From Prauserella marina (GTDB lineage: Bacteria > Actinomycetota > Actinomycetes > Mycobacteriales > Pseudonocardiaceae): 64,000 bases of DNA. The notes under the pieces are model-generated. The model did no database searches and had not been told where the DNA came from. It worked only from the letters and a program-made list of their open reading frames with translations. The DNA is taken from the NCBI RefSeq assembly GCF_002240355.1, contig NZ_CP016353.1, positions 5,061,001 to 5,125,000 of the forward strand, read 5' to 3'. How positions within the stretch are numbered: the first letter of the stretch is position 1; the number at the start of each line of letters is the position of its first letter. This document shows positions 39,559 to 48,996 of this stretch, one piece after another. Made by a program: the position numbers and the translations under genes.

Positions 39559-39841
39559 CGAAGACGTCGTCGTCGAAGAGGTCGTCATCGTCATCGTCGT
39601 CGTCATCATCGTCGACGGGCGGTGGCGGTGGGAGCTGCGAACGGCTGGGCGGGTCCGCCGAGGGCGACTGCGTGCCCGGCTGCGGGGCGGGCGACGGCGT
39701 CAGGGTCGCCGATTCGCCGATCCGGACGAGAGGCGGCACCTGCGGCGGGCGTGGATCGGCCAGCAGCAGGGTCGCCACGATGGCGGCGATCGGCAGGGCG
39801 AGCACCGCGACCAACGCGAAAATCCGCGGTGTGCGACTCAT
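39551..39841 (-). CDS. Membrane-anchored protein with poly-Asp tail, TCS-linked
   Basis: A 96-residue protein: an N-terminal membrane anchor (residues 7-28, RIFALVAVLALPIAAIVATLL), a Pro/Ser-rich exposed linker, and a C-terminus of eleven consecutive Asp followed by LFDDDVFDD. The anchor lacks a lipobox Cys, so it is an uncleaved anchor or a signal peptide. Such acidic tails can bind Ca2+ or other cations. Its 3' end overlaps the histidine kinase by 8 bp, so it probably belongs to the signalling pathway as sensor accessory or output. The Asp run is encoded by a GAC/GAT triplet repeat and may vary in length. Confidence 0.7.
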   Translation of the reverse strand: MSRTPRIFALVAVLALPIAAIVATLLLADPRPPQVPPLVRIGESATLTPSPAPQPGTQSPSADPPSRSQLPPPPPVDDDDDDDDDDDLFDDDVFDD

Positions 39842-39878
39842 AGGACAACCATGCCAAACGCGGCCGAAGCCTGGATGA

Positions 39879-39908
39879 GCCCAAGATGAAAGAAAACTCA
39901 TCTTGGGC
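39879..39908 (-). promoter_or_regulatory. 11-bp dyad upstream of the poly-Asp/TCS operon
   Basis: GCCCAAGATGA (39879-39889) and TCATCTTGGGC (39898-39908) are perfect 11-bp arms around an 8-nt loop, placed between the ileS stop and the start of the poly-Asp gene. Read on the minus strand, TCATCTTGGGC is followed by TCATCCAGGC, an 11-nt-spaced direct repeat as bound by OmpR-type regulators. It may therefore be both the ileS terminator hairpin (no U-tract) and the operator of the two-component operon. Confidence 0.5.
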
Positions 39909-39921
39909 CCATCCGGTCACG

Positions 39922-42900
39922 TCAGGTACCCGCGGCCACCGCGACGGTGACCGAGACGGTGACACCGTCGCCGACGGTGCCTGCGAAACCGTTCTCCGCC
40001 ACGTCGTAGCTCACCGACGTGGCAAGTGTCTCCGCGGCGAGGAACTTCTCGTGCACCCGCGCCGCCGCCACGACCGCCTCCGGCGCGTCGACGGTGAGCG
40101 CGATCCGGTCGGCGACGTCCAGCCGGGCCTCACGCCTTGCCTGCTGAACGACCCTGACGAGGTCGCGGACGACACCTTCGGCCGCGAGTTCGTCCGTGAC
40201 CTCGGTGTCGAGCAGCACGAGCCCCGAACCGGCCGGCAGTTCCGCCGCCGCGCCGGAGTCCTTGGCGACCAGCTTGCGCTCGTACTCGGCGTCGAGCAGT
40301 TCGATGCCGGCCGCCACGACCGCGCCCTCCGGCGACACGCTCCACTCGCCCGCCTTGACGGCCTTGATGACCCGCTGCACGTCCTTGCCGAGCCGGGGGC
40401 CTGCCGCGCGCGCGTTGACGACGACCTCGAAACCACCGTGTGCGGCGACGTCGGTGGTCAGCTCGACCGACTTGACGTTGACCTCGTCGCGGATGATGTC
40501 GGCGAACGGCCGCAGCTTCTCCGCGTCGGCAGCCGCAACGAGCAGTGTCGCCAGAGGAAGCCGCACCCGCAGCTTGTTCGCCTTCCGCAGGGCCAGCGCC
40601 GACGAGCACACCTGGCGAACCCTGTCCATGACGGTCACGAGCGCGGCGTCGGCAGGAAGCTCGTCGACGAGCGGCCAGTCGGCGAGATGAACAGAGCGCC
40701 CGCCCGTCAGGCCACGCCACACCGCCTCCGTCGTCAGCGGAAGCAACGGGGCGCTCACCCTGCACACCACCTCAAGGACCGTGTGCAGAGTGTCGATCGC
40801 GTCCCGCTCACCCGCCCAGAACCGGTCCCGCGACCTGCGCACGTACCAGTTGGTCAGTACTTCGAGATAGTCCCTGACGGTGGCACACGCGCCCGCGACG
40901 TCGTAGTTGTCGAGCGCGTAGCCGACGTCGGTGACCAGCTCGTGCGTCTTGGCGAGCACGTAGCGGTCGAGTACGTGCTCCGAGTCCGTCCTGACCCTGC
41001 CCTCGACCCGCTCCGCTCCCGCGTAAAGGGCGAGGAAGTAGTACGAGTTCCACAGCGGGAGCACCGCCTGTCGCACCGCGTCCCTGATGCCCCGTTCCGT
41101 GACGACGAGGTTTCCGCCGCGCAGGATCGGGCTCGCCATGAGATACCACCGCATGGCGTCGGAGCCGTCCCTGTCGAACACCTCGGTGACGTCCGGGTAG
41201 TTGCGCAGCGACTTCGACATCTTCTGCCCGTCGGAGCCCAGCACGATCCCGTGCGAGACGCAGGTCCGGAACGATGGCCGGTCGAACAACGCGGTCGCCA
41301 GCACGTGCAGGGTGTAGAACCAGCCCCTCGTCTGCCCGATGTACTCGACGATGAAGTCGCCGGGGTAGTGGTGCTCGAACCATTCGGCGTTCTCGAACGG
41401 ATAGTGCACCTGGGCATACGGCATGGATCCCGAGTCGAACCACACGTCGAGCACCTCGGGCACCCTGCGCATCGTGGACGCGCCCGTCGGGTCGTCGGGG
41501 TTCGGCCTGGTCAATTCGTCCACGAAGGGCCGGTGCAGGTCCGTCGGCCGTACCCCGAAGTCACGCTCAAGGTCGTCGAGCGAGCCGTAGACGTCGGTGC
41601 GCGGGTAGGCGGGGTCGTCCGACTGCCACACCGGGATCGGCGAGCCCCAGTAGCGGTTGCGCGAGATCGACCAGTCCCTCGCGTTCTCCAGCCACTTGCC
41701 GAACTGCCCGTCCTTGATGTGCTCCGGGTACCAGGTGATCTGCTGGTTCAGCTCGACCATGCGGTCCTTGAACTCGGTGACCGCGACGAACCACGAGGAC
41801 ACCGCGCGGTAGATGAGCGGGTTCCTGCACCGCCAGCAATGCGGGTAGGAGTGCTCGTAGGTCTCGTGCCGCAGCAGGATCGCGCCCTGGCTGCCCGCCG
41901 ATCCCGTGCCGTTCTTGAGGTCCCTGATGATGTTCGGGTTGGCATCGAAGACGTTCTGGCCCTCGTAGTCGGGAACCTGCGCGTCGAAGCGTCCCTTCGC
42001 GTCCACGGGGGTCACCGGTGCGATCCCCGCCGCGTCGGTGACGACCTTGTCCTCCTCACCGTAGGCGGGGGCGATGTGCACGATGCCCGTACCGTCGTCG
42101 GTGGTCACATAGTCGGCGGCGAGCACCTGATGGGCGTTGTCGCGACCGACGAAGTACGGGAACGGCGGCGCGTAGCGGGTGCCGAGCAAGCCGCTGCCCT
42201 TGTAGCGGCTTGCGACGACCGGCTCCTCGCCGAGTTCCTTCGCGTAGGCGGCCAGCCGCGCCTCGGCGAGCACGAACCGGTTGCCGCTCGATTCGACGAC
42301 CACGTAGTCGACGTCGGGATGCACGGCCGTGGCCATGTTCGACGGCACCGTCCACGGCGTGGTTGTCCAGATGAGCAGGTAGGCACCGTCGAGATCGGAA
42401 TCGTTGCCCTCGACGCGGTAGCCGATCGTGACGGCGGGGTCCTGCCTGCTCTGGTAGACGTCGTCGTCCATCCGCAGTTCGTGATTGGACAACGGCGTCT
42501 CGTCCCGCCAGCAGTAGGGCAGCACCCGGTAGCCCTCGTAGACGAGTCCCTTGTCCCACAACTGCTTGAACGCCCAGATCACCGACTCCATGTAGGTGAC
42601 GTCGAGCGTCTTGTAGTCGTTGTCGAAGTCGACCCAGCGAGCCTGCCGGGTCACGTACTCCTGCCATTCCTTGGTGTAGCGCAGCACCGAGTCCCTGCAT
42701 GCCTCGTTGAACGCGGCGATGCCCATCTCGTCGATCTGGGACTTGTCCGTGATGCCGAGCTGCCGCTCCGCCTCCAGCTCGGCAGGCAAGCCGTGGGTGT
42801 CCCAGCCGAACCGCCGCTCGACGCGCTTGCCGCGCATGGTCTGGTAGCGCGGGACGATGTCCTTGACGTAACCGGTCAGCAGGTGGCCGTAGTGCGGAAG

Positions 42901-43098
42901 GCCGTTGGCGAAGGGCGGCCCGTCGTAGAAGACGTACTCGTTGTCGCCGTCCTTGCCCGCTTCCCGCGCCTCGACCGTCGCGATGAAGGTGCGGTCGGCC
43001 TCCCAGTAGGCCAGGACGTCCTTTTCCAGCTCGGGGAAAGACGGCTGGGAGGGAACCTGATCGGCGGGCTGCCCGCCGAAGGAAGCCTTGGGGTACAT
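39922..43098 (-). CDS. ileS: Isoleucyl-tRNA synthetase
   Basis: A 1058-residue class I synthetase. The HIGH motif reads HYGH at residues 69-72 ([16 protein letters not shown]), and the second signature is KMSKS at 626-630 ([14 protein letters not shown]). The editing (CP1) domain lies between, with [20 protein letters not shown]. The [10 protein letters not shown] form, the length and the lack of a C-terminal zinc-finger insertion place it in the eukaryote-like type that is typically insensitive to mupirocin, which is family knowledge. Upstream lies an isoleucine T-box leader that controls translation. It is monocistronic or weakly linked to the two-component genes downstream. Confidence 0.95.
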   Translation of the reverse strand: MYPKASFGGQPADQVPSQPSFPELEKDVLAYWEADRTFIATVEAREAGKDGDNEYVFYDGPPFANGLPHYGHLLTGYVKDIVPRYQTMRGKRVERRFGWDTHGLPAELEAERQLGITDKSQIDEMGIAAFNEACRDSVLRYTKEWQEYVTRQARWVDFDNDYKTLDVTYMESVIWAFKQLWDKGLVYEGYRVLPYCWRDETPLSNHELRMDDDVYQSRQDPAVTIGYRVEGNDSDLDGAYLLIWTTTPWTVPSNMATAVHPDVDYVVVESSGNRFVLAEARLAAYAKELGEEPVVASRYKGSGLLGTRYAPPFPYFVGRDNAHQVLAADYVTTDDGTGIVHIAPAYGEEDKVVTDAAGIAPVTPVDAKGRFDAQVPDYEGQNVFDANPNIIRDLKNGTGSAGSQGAILLRHETYEHSYPHCWRCRNPLIYRAVSSWFVAVTEFKDRMVELNQQITWYPEHIKDGQFGKWLENARDWSISRNRYWGSPIPVWQSDDPAYPRTDVYGSLDDLERDFGVRPTDLHRPFVDELTRPNPDDPTGASTMRRVPEVLDVWFDSGSMPYAQVHYPFENAEWFEHHYPGDFIVEYIGQTRGWFYTLHVLATALFDRPSFRTCVSHGIVLGSDGQKMSKSLRNYPDVTEVFDRDGSDAMRWYLMASPILRGGNLVVTERGIRDAVRQAVLPLWNSYYFLALYAGAERVEGRVRTDSEHVLDRYVLAKTHELVTDVGYALDNYDVAGACATVRDYLEVLTNWYVRRSRDRFWAGERDAIDTLHTVLEVVCRVSAPLLPLTTEAVWRGLTGGRSVHLADWPLVDELPADAALVTVMDRVRQVCSSALALRKANKLRVRLPLATLLVAAADAEKLRPFADIIRDEVNVKSVELTTDVAAHGGFEVVVNARAAGPRLGKDVQRVIKAVKAGEWSVSPEGAVVAAGIELLDAEYERKLVAKDSGAAAELPAGSGLVLLDTEVTDELAAEGVVRDLVRVVQQARREARLDVADRIALTVDAPEAVVAAARVHEKFLAAETLATSVSYDVAENGFAGTVGDGVTVSVTVAVAAGT

Positions 43099-43104
43099 CC
43101 GGGT

Positions 43105-43324
43105 GCGCTCCTCGCGGTGTTCGTGCTCTCGTACGGGCTCTGCGAGCCCACACGGGGACGAGACGGCGCCCTTCGACGCCCGTTCCGCGGTACCACCCCG
43201 TTTGCCGGCAGCCGGTGCCGGCCTCTCGTTTCGACGGCTGTGACGGGCCGCTGCCGTCCGGTTCTACTGAGGCCTTCGCCCGTTCTTCCGGAAGCTCCCC
43301 GGTGATGGCCGGATCCACGCTTGT
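43105..43324 (-). ncRNA. Translational T-box riboswitch, isoleucine-specific
   Basis: Read on the minus strand, the leader has a short stem I with the specifier AUC in GGCCATCACCGGGG, then GCTTCCGGAAGAAC, and further on the T-box bulge GGGTGGTACCGCGG (plus-strand 43185-43198). The AUC codon pairs with tRNA-Ile, and the T-box pairs with the free NCCA end. The ultrashort stem I and the absence of a terminator U-tract fit the actinobacterial ileS class, in which uncharged tRNA frees the ribosome site (GAGGAG 9 nt before the ileS ATG). A -10 box TAATCT at 43336-43331 suggests transcription from about 43324. A later stem GGGCTC/GAGCCC may be the sequestering helix. Confidence 0.88.
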
Positions 43325-43375
43325 GCACTCAGATTAGCCGGTCGCGGCAACCGAGTTCGCGAGGCCCCGCGCACG

Positions 43376-44074
43376 TCACCGCTTTCTCGTGCGCTTGCCG
43401 CCCTTGAGCTCCCCCGCGATCCTCGCGTCCGGACCACACCTGGCACACGGCGTGAATCCGAGCTCGCGGGCTTCCTTGATCGCGATCGGGATCGTGTCCC
43501 TCGACTCAAGCCACGCGCAGTGGCCGAGGTGATAACGCGGGTACTCGTCGACGACGAGTACCTCGGTGTCGAGTTCGCTGATCGCCAGCAGGTCCGCCGC
43601 GTCGGTCTGTTCCTCCGCCGGATCCCCCGTCGGGGTCTTCAGGCTCCCCGACGCCGCGAGCAGCGCGGTCTGCTGGCCGGGGTCGGCCCCCGCCGTGCCG
43701 ATGATCACCGTGTCCCCCGGCTCGGCGGCCTCGGTGCTGTCGGTCTCCTTGGTGCTCTGACTGTGGTCGGGGTTCTCAGCGTCCGTGCTGTCTTCGGCTT
43801 CCTCGGCGTCCGCGCCGTCTTCGCCGAGTTCGGAGCCTTCGGTCTCCGTGGCGTCGTCCGCGCCGCCGCTCTCAGAGCGCCCTGCCTTCTCCCCGCCTTC
43901 ACCGCCGACCGCCGTCCTCGACGATCGTCTGCGCAACCAGTCGGCCACCAGCAGCACCCCGGCGAGAACCGAGAGGCCGATCGAGATCCATGCCCACAGC
44001 GAGTTGGCGGTGATGAGTGCCGCGACCACCAGTCCGAGGGCAGCGAGCACCAGGATGAGGACGATGTAGAGCAC
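43376..44074 (-). CDS. Membrane protein with acidic linker and C-terminal Cys/His motif
   Basis: A 232-residue protein with two N-terminal membrane helices (about 3-23 and 26-47), a short basic stop, then about 85 residues dominated by Glu, Asp, Ser, Thr and Ala. A C-terminal compact domain follows: VVDEYPRYHLGHCAWLESRDTIPIAIKEARELGFTPCARCGPDA. The H-x3-H-C ... C-x2-C pattern resembles a small zinc-binding motif found at the end of actinobacterial membrane proteins. The linker makes it a likely envelope tether. It sits between ileS and divIVA on the same strand. No function is assigned. Confidence 0.7.
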   Translation of the reverse strand: MLYIVLILVLAALGLVVAALITANSLWAWISIGLSVLAGVLLVADWLRRRSSRTAVGGEGGEKAGRSESGGADDATETEGSELGEDGADAEEAEDSTDAENPDHSQSTKETDSTEAAEPGDTVIIGTAGADPGQQTALLAASGSLKTPTGDPAEEQTDAADLLAISELDTEVLVVDEYPRYHLGHCAWLESRDTIPIAIKEARELGFTPCARCGPDARIAGELKGGKRTRKR

Positions 44075-44102
44075 GGTGAATTACAACACGTCGCCGACGA
44101 CG

Positions 44103-44142
44103 AAAAGGTCCCGGCCCTCCTGCGCGGAGAGCCGGGACCTTT
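44103..44142 (-). terminator. Intrinsic terminator after divIVA
   Basis: AAAGGTCCCGGC (44104-44115) pairs with GCCGGGACCTTT (44131-44142), with an inner CTCC/GGAG helix closing the loop. On the minus strand the stem ends in TTTTCG. It is 26 bp beyond the divIVA stop, closing the cell-division transcript. Confidence 0.8.
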
Positions 44143-44167
44143 CCTACGTCACCTGTGAGTGCGTTGC

Positions 44168-45052
44168 TCAGCCTGCCTCGGCACGGGGACCGAACGAGTA
44201 GCCCTGCGTGTTGCCACCGGCGTTCGCGCCGCCTGCGGCGTTCTGAGCCGAACCCGAAGCAGCCGGAGAGGCGGAAGCGGGTGCGGCGGAACCACGATCG
44301 TCGAGCTCACGAAGCTGGGACTCAAGGAAGCCACGCAGCCTCGTGCGGTATTCGCGCTCGATGGTCCGCAGTTCCTCGATCTTCTTGTTCAACGAACTCT
44401 TCTCGGAGTTCAGGCTGTTCATGGTCTCGGTGTACTTGCGCTGCGCCTCGCGATCCATGGTGGTCGCCTTGTCACGCGCCTGACGCTCAAGGGTCTCCGC
44501 CCTTGTCCTCGCGTCGTTCAGCATGGTCTCGGCACGAGTACGCGCCTCGTTGACCATCGAGTCGGCCTTCGACCTCGCGTCGGAGAGCAACTGCTCCGAC
44601 TTGGCCCTCGCCTCCGCGAGCATGCCGTCCGACTCCGTCTTGGCCTCGGCGGTGAGCCGGTCGGCCATCTCTTGCGCGAGACCGAGAACCTTCGCGGCCT
44701 GCACGTTGGGTTCACCGTTGTCGCCCATGAACCCATGGGCCTGGGTCTGCTCCATCGACGAAGGGGGTGGCACAGGGGCCAGCCTGCGGGACGGGGTCTC
44801 GTCTCGCGGCGGTGCCTGCTGCGGGGCGCCCGCTCCGGCCTTCGCGGACTCCAACTCGCTACGGGTCGATTCCAACTCCGCATCGAGTTGTTCGACCTGC
44901 TGCCGCAGCTCGTTATTGTCCTCAATCAGCCGGGCAAGCTCGGTCTCCACCAAGTCGAGGAACGCATCAACCTCGTCCTCGTTGTAGCCCCGTTTGCCGA
45001 TTGGAGGCTTGCTGAACGCGACGTTATGCACGTCAGCAGGGGTCAACGACAT
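44168..45052 (-). CDS. divIVA: DivIVA/Wag31 polar growth protein
   Basis: A 294-residue coiled-coil protein. The N-terminal membrane-binding domain reads [36 protein letters not shown], matching Wag31 closely. A first coiled coil (about 38-70) is followed by a Pro-rich linker with [12 protein letters not shown], then a long coiled coil (about 115-250) rich in Glu, Ala and Arg. A low-complexity Ala/Gly tail ends the protein. It marks curved membranes at poles and recruits cell wall synthesis. GAGGTGA precedes the ATG. It ends the yggS-sepF-yggT-divIVA block typical of actinobacteria. Confidence 0.95.
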   Translation of the reverse strand: MSLTPADVHNVAFSKPPIGKRGYNEDEVDAFLDLVETELARLIEDNNELRQQVEQLDAELESTRSELESAKAGAGAPQQAPPRDETPSRRLAPVPPPSSMEQTQAHGFMGDNGEPNVQAAKVLGLAQEMADRLTAEAKTESDGMLAEARAKSEQLLSDARSKADSMVNEARTRAETMLNDARTRAETLERQARDKATTMDREAQRKYTETMNSLNSEKSSLNKKIEELRTIEREYRTRLRGFLESQLRELDDRGSAAPASASPAASGSAQNAAGGANAGGNTQGYSFGPRAEAG

Positions 45053-45102
45053 CAGATCACCTCACGCACTCCATGGCCTGCCGGACACACCCAGGTTCCC
45101 CG

Positions 45103-45405
45103 TCACCCGGGATACGCCAGTTGCATCAGTATGAACACAACCAACAGCAGCACCATAATCGATAAGTCCAGCCCCACGCCGCCGATCCGCACTATCGGAA
45201 TAATCCGGCGGACGAGTCGAACCGGTGGGTCCGTCACTGTGTAGATGGTCTCGAGCGTGACCGCAACCCCTCCCGCGGGACGCCAGTCACGGGCGAACGC
45301 TCGAACCAACTCCACCACGATACGTGCCGTGAGCAGGAGCCAAAAGACGAAGAGAAGCCAATAAAGGATCAACCGGACCGCGTCCACAGCACCACTCTGC
45401 CACAC
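45103..45405 (-). CDS. yggT: YggT family membrane protein
   Basis: A 100-residue protein with two membrane helices (about 9-30 and 78-97) and the YggT core IYTVTDPPVRLVRRIIP between them. It is encoded between sepF and divIVA as in most Gram-positive bacteria. Its role is not settled; links to division, osmotic response and membrane protein homeostasis have been proposed. The GTG start is 13 bp after sepF. Confidence 0.9.
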   Translation of the reverse strand: MWQSGAVDAVRLILYWLLFVFWLLLTARIVVELVRAFARDWRPAGGVAVTLETIYTVTDPPVRLVRRIIPIVRIGGVGLDLSIMVLLLVVFILMQLAYPG

Positions 45406-45418
45406 CGTCGCCCTCGGC

Positions 45419-46072
45419 CTAGCGGCGGAGGAACAACCCGTCTTCGGCGATGCGGCGGCGGTCTTCGGCTGTCACGTCCACATCCGGCGGTGAGAGCAAG
45501 AACACCTTGTTGGTGACCTTGTCCATCGAGCCGCGCAGCGCGAACGCGAGCCCGGCCGCGAAATCGACAACGCGCTTGGCGTCGGCGTTTTCCATCTCTG
45601 TGAGATTGATGATCACCGGCGCACCGTCCCGGTACGCTTCGCCAACCTTACGTGCCTCTACGTAGTTGGTCGGATGCAGGGTGATGATCTTGCTGAGTGG
45701 ATCCCGCACCGTTGCGCGAACGGGTTCCTGCGCGGGCTGTAGCCTCGCGATCGGGTCCGGCTGTCGATCCATTGCGAGCGCTCCGCGAACTGGGGGTTCG
45801 TTGACGGCGACGGGGCTACGTCCACTCCGGCCGCGCACCGGCGCCTCGACCTCGTCGAACTCGTCCATCACGTGATACCGGGGCCGGGCACGCCGGGCCT
45901 GGGACTCTTTGTACTGTGGCTCTTCGTCATATCCACCGCGGCCGTCACGACCGTCGCGAACGTCGTACTCGTCGTCGGAGTAGCCGCCGCGCCGGTAGTC
46001 GTCGTCGAAGTCGTAGTCGTCTTCGGCCGGCACCATTCCGAAGTAGGCCTTCAGCTTCTGAAGCGCGCTCAT
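45419..46072 (-). CDS. sepF: SepF cell division protein
   Basis: A 217-residue SepF. The N-terminal amphipathic membrane-binding helix is [15 protein letters not shown]; an acidic, Tyr-rich linker follows (about 17-120). The C-terminal SepF domain (about 125-213) includes [53 protein letters not shown] and [19 protein letters not shown]. It tethers FtsZ to the membrane; actinobacteria lack FtsA, so SepF is the main anchor. GGAGGAACGGC precedes the ATG at 46072. A 107-bp gap upstream may hold its own promoter. Confidence 0.93.
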   Translation of the reverse strand: MSALQKLKAYFGMVPAEDDYDFDDDYRRGGYSDDEYDVRDGRDGRGGYDEEPQYKESQARRARPRYHVMDEFDEVEAPVRGRSGRSPVAVNEPPVRGALAMDRQPDPIARLQPAQEPVRATVRDPLSKIITLHPTNYVEARKVGEAYRDGAPVIINLTEMENADAKRVVDFAAGLAFALRGSMDKVTNKVFLLSPPDVDVTAEDRRRIAEDGLFLRR

Positions 46073-46179
46073 GCCGTTCCTCCGCCCTCCACGGTCGTCA
46101 CCGTCGTCACCACCCAGCCACCCAGCCACACCCCTGACGCTGAGTCACACGCACGAACGCCGCTGTGGGTGAAACTTCT

Positions 46180-46923
46180 CTAAAACGAGGCTAGACCGCG
46201 ACCGCCTAACAGCGCTGTTCCGACACGCACACACGTCGAGCCGTGCGCCACCGCTTGTTCAAGATCACCGCTCATACCAGCGGAAAGCCGATCGGCTTCC
46301 GGATAATCCGCGCGCAGTCGCTCGGCGGCGACGGCAAGCCGTTCGAAGGCACGGCCAGGATCCACGCCGAGCGGGGCGACCGCCATCAACCCCCGCAAGT
46401 GGAGCAAGCCACCCATTTGGGTGATGATTTCCGCGAGTGCGGGCAGGTCACCGACCGGGCAACCGCCGCGCCCGGGGTCGGCGTCAAGGCTCACCTGCAC
46501 GAGCACATCGAGCGGGCGTTCGCGGTCCCCCACATCGAGGGCCGAGCGCGTCGCCGTGGCCAGCGCCGTGGCGAGCCGTTCCGAGTCAACCGACTGGACC
46601 TCGTCCGCCCAGCGCGCGACGGACCGGGCCTTGTTGCGCTGCAACCTGCCGACCATGTGCCAGCGGAGAGCACGAGCGCGATCGGCGGAAAGCAATCCGG
46701 CGACCTCACGGGTCTTGCTCGCCGCCTCCTGGTCCTTGTTCTCAGCGAGATCGGTCATCCCGAGCTCGGCGAGCAACGCGGCGTCGCTCGCAGGGAAGGT
46801 CTTGGTCACGGCGAGCAGCCGCACTTCGTCCCGAGCACGCCCGGCAGCGGCGCACGCGGCGGCGACGCGGGCCTCGACGTGGGCGAGGGCTTCGGCGAGT
46901 TCGGCTCGGCGGTCCACGGTCAC
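46180..46923 (-). CDS. yggS: YggS/PROSC pyridoxal phosphate homeostasis protein
   Basis: A 247-residue PLP-binding TIM-barrel protein. The cofactor Lys is K41 in LLAVTKTFPASD, followed by LAENKDQEAASK, WHMVGRLQRNKARSV, LVQVSLD and the C-terminal LSAGMSGDLEQAVAHGSTCVRVGTALLG. The family buffers PLP levels. The GTG start overlaps the pgeF stop (GTGA). Its location between pgeF and sepF is the standard actinobacterial order. Confidence 0.92.
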   Translation of the reverse strand: MTVDRRAELAEALAHVEARVAAACAAAGRARDEVRLLAVTKTFPASDAALLAELGMTDLAENKDQEAASKTREVAGLLSADRARALRWHMVGRLQRNKARSVARWADEVQSVDSERLATALATATRSALDVGDRERPLDVLVQVSLDADPGRGGCPVGDLPALAEIITQMGGLLHLRGLMAVAPLGVDPGRAFERLAVAAERLRADYPEADRLSAGMSGDLEQAVAHGSTCVRVGTALLGGRGLASF

Positions 46924-47645
46924 TCCTCGATCCAGGTGATCGCGGCGATCCGGCCGGTCGGCGCCTGCCTGCGGTGGCTGAACAAGGTGGTGTCCTCGAC
47001 GGTGCAGCGCGGGTCGACACCGATCTTGCCGACACCGTAGTCGGCGAGCTGTCCCCACAGTCCCGCCTTGAGATCGAGCGCCGAGGTGCCGGTGCGGCTG
47101 TCGCACGCACTGCCGGGGAGGTGTTTTTCCACGTCGGCGGCCATCTCGGGGGGAACCTCGTAGCACTGGCCGCACACGGCCGGCCCCAGCAGCGCCTCCA
47201 TCCGCCCCGGCTCGGCGCCGAGCGACACCATCGCCTTCAGCGCGGAAGGGATGACACCGGCCCTTGCCCCGACTCTCCCCGCGTGCACGGCTGCGACGAC
47301 ACCGGCCTCGGGGTCGCCGAGCAGGACCGGGACACAGTCGGCGACCAGCGCGATCACCGCGAGTCCCCTCCGCGCGGTGACCAGGGCGTCGGTCGCCTCG
47401 GCCTGCCCGGGTTCCGTGCCGTCGACGATGGTCGCCGTGCGGCCGTGAATCTGTTCCATCCACGCCAGCCGGTCCGGCCGCAAGCCGAGCTCGGTCGCGA
47501 GCCGGTCGCGGTTGGCGGCCACCGCCTTCGGATCGTCGCCGACATGCCCGCCGAGGTTGAACGAATCGAACGGCGGCTTCGACGCTCCGCCAGCCCTTGT
47601 GGTGACGACCCGACGGATGCGCAAGGCAGCAATCCCTTCACTCAC
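46920..47645 (-). CDS. pgeF: PgeF/YfiH multicopper-type purine phosphorylase/laccase-domain protein
   Basis: A 241-residue YfiH-family protein: FNLGGHVGDDPKAVAANRDRL, LVADCVPVLLGDPEAGVVAAVHAGRVGARAGVI and LLGPAVCGQCYEVPPEM carry the His/Cys zinc ligands of the family. Homologues correct misincorporation of L-Ser in peptidoglycan precursors and cleave purine nucleosides. The GTG at 47645 directly follows the U-tract of the ftsZ terminator hairpin, and its Shine-Dalgarno (GGCAGG) lies inside the hairpin. A TTG seven codons later, with AAGGG upstream, is an alternative start. Confidence 0.9.
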   Translation of the reverse strand: MSEGIAALRIRRVVTTRAGGASKPPFDSFNLGGHVGDDPKAVAANRDRLATELGLRPDRLAWMEQIHGRTATIVDGTEPGQAEATDALVTARRGLAVIALVADCVPVLLGDPEAGVVAAVHAGRVGARAGVIPSALKAMVSLGAEPGRMEALLGPAVCGQCYEVPPEMAADVEKHLPGSACDSRTGTSALDLKAGLWGQLADYGVGKIGVDPRCTVEDTTLFSHRRQAPTGRIAAITWIEE

Positions 47646-47682
47646 AAAAAACCTGCCGCCAGCCTAATCGGCCGGCGGCAGG
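47646..47682 (-). terminator. Intrinsic terminator after ftsZ, overlapping the pgeF ribosome site
   Basis: CCTGCCGCC (47652-47660) and GGCGGCAGG (47674-47682) form a perfect 9-bp stem with an inner GCC/GGC extension; on the minus strand it is followed by TTTTTT. It lies 18 bp after the ftsZ stop. The 3' arm of the stem holds the GGCAGG that would serve as the pgeF Shine-Dalgarno, so termination and pgeF translation compete for the same bases. Confidence 0.8.
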
Positions 47683-47700
47683 GTACTGATCACGTCTGGT

Positions 47701-48996
47701 TCAGCGACGCATGAAAGGCGGAACGTCCACGTCGTCGTCCGAGGGGTCGTCGGTCACCGGAAGCGCCCTGCCGCCAGGCAGGCTGCCCTGGGTCCTCGGC
47801 CCTGCCGTCGGCGGCGGGTATCCCCTGCCGCCTCCCGTACCGGCCTGCGGAGGCAGCGAACTCGACGAAGTCGTCCCGCCAGGCGCGGGCGGCTGCTGCC
47901 GCTGGATCGGGCCGGTCTGCGGACCGCCGTCACCTGGGGAGGAACCTTGCGCCGCTCCGGAACCGTTGCCGCCGACCTGACCGGCCTCTGCGCTGGCCGT
48001 CGACGCGCGTGAGCTGAAGGTTCCCGGATCAAGCTTCTTGTGGGTCGGCGCGCCCGCGTCGAACCCCGCCGCGATCACCGTGACCCTCACCTCGTCGCCG
48101 AGCGAGTCGTCGATGATCGTGCCGAAGATGATGTTGGCCTCGGGGTGCGCCGATTCCTGCACGAGCGACGCCGCCTCGTTGATCTCGAAGAGACCGAGGT
48201 CGGAGCCGCCCGCGATGGACAGCAACGCGCCGTGCGCGCCGTCCATCGAAGCCTCAAGCAACGGCGAGTTGATGGCCTTTTCCGCCGCCTGCACGGCGCG
48301 GCCCTCACCCCGCGCGGAGCCGATGCCCATCAGCGCGCTGCCCGCACCGGACATCACGCTCTTGACGTCGGCAAAGTCGAGGTTGATGAGACCGGGCGTC
48401 GTGATGAGGTCGGTGATGCCCTGGACACCCGAGAGCAGCACCTCGTCAGCCGAACGGAACGCGTCCATGAGCGAGACACCGATGTCGCCGAGCTGGAGCA
48501 GCCGATCGTTCGGGATGACGATCAGGGTGTCGCACTCGTTGCGCAGCGACTGGATGCCTTCCTCGGCCTGCCGTCCCCTTCGCTTGCCCTCGAACGAGAA
48601 CGGGCGGGTGACGACACCGATCGTCAGCGCGCCCAGTTTGCGGGCGATCTGGGCGACGACGGGTGCACCACCCGTTCCGGTGCCACCACCCTCGCCGGCG
48701 GTCACGAACACCATGTCGGCGCCCTTGAGGACCTCTTCGATCTCTTCACGGTGGTCCTCGGCGGCCTTCTGCCCGACCTCGGGCGCGGCGCCAGCGCCGA
48801 GTCCCCTCGTCAGCTCACGGCCGATGTCGAGTTTGACGTCGGCGTCGGACATCAGCAGCGCTTGCGCGTCGGTGTTCACCGCGATGAACTCGACGCCTTT
48901 AAGGCCGACCTCGATCATCCGGTTCACGGCGTTCACGCCGCCGCCGCCGATACCGACGACCTTGATCACCGCGAGGTAATTGTGCGGGGGCGTCAT
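47701..48996 (-). CDS. ftsZ: Cell division GTPase FtsZ
   Basis: A 431-residue tubulin homologue. The start [27 protein letters not shown] is family-typical, the GTP-binding signature is [13 protein letters not shown], and the T7 loop [11 protein letters not shown] supplies the catalytic Asp. A Gly/Pro/Ser-rich linker of about 90 residues precedes the conserved C-terminal peptide [12 protein letters not shown] that binds SepF. AGGAAGG lies 9 nt before the ATG. It polymerises into the Z-ring. Its own promoter region with a dyad is upstream (49079-49113), since the DinB gene separates it from ftsQ. Confidence 0.97.
   Translation of the reverse strand: MTPPHNYLAVIKVVGIGGGGVNAVNRMIEVGLKGVEFIAVNTDAQALLMSDADVKLDIGRELTRGLGAGAAPEVGQKAAEDHREEIEEVLKGADMVFVTAGEGGGTGTGGAPVVAQIARKLGALTIGVVTRPFSFEGKRRGRQAEEGIQSLRNECDTLIVIPNDRLLQLGDIGVSLMDAFRSADEVLLSGVQGITDLITTPGLINLDFADVKSVMSGAGSALMGIGSARGEGRAVQAAEKAINSPLLEASMDGAHGALLSIAGGSDLGLFEINEAASLVQESAHPEANIIFGTIIDDSLGDEVRVTVIAAGFDAGAPTHKKLDPGTFSSRASTASAEAGQVGGNGSGAAQGSSPGDGGPQTGPIQRQQPPAPGGTTSSSSLPPQAGTGGGRGYPPPTAGPRTQGSLPGGRALPVTDDPSDDDVDVPPFMRR

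Noticed and set aside
39558-39609. Longer N-terminus for the histidine kinase
   Set aside because: The added residues are a Thr/Ser/Met repeat produced by reading the poly-Asp codons in another frame; the ATG at 39558 is a better start.
39886-43305. 1139-codon open frame on the plus strand opposite ileS
   Set aside because: It is antisense to a full-length, motif-complete isoleucyl-tRNA synthetase. Such long shadows are expected at about 70 % GC, and the product is Arg/Val/Gly/His-rich without any domain.
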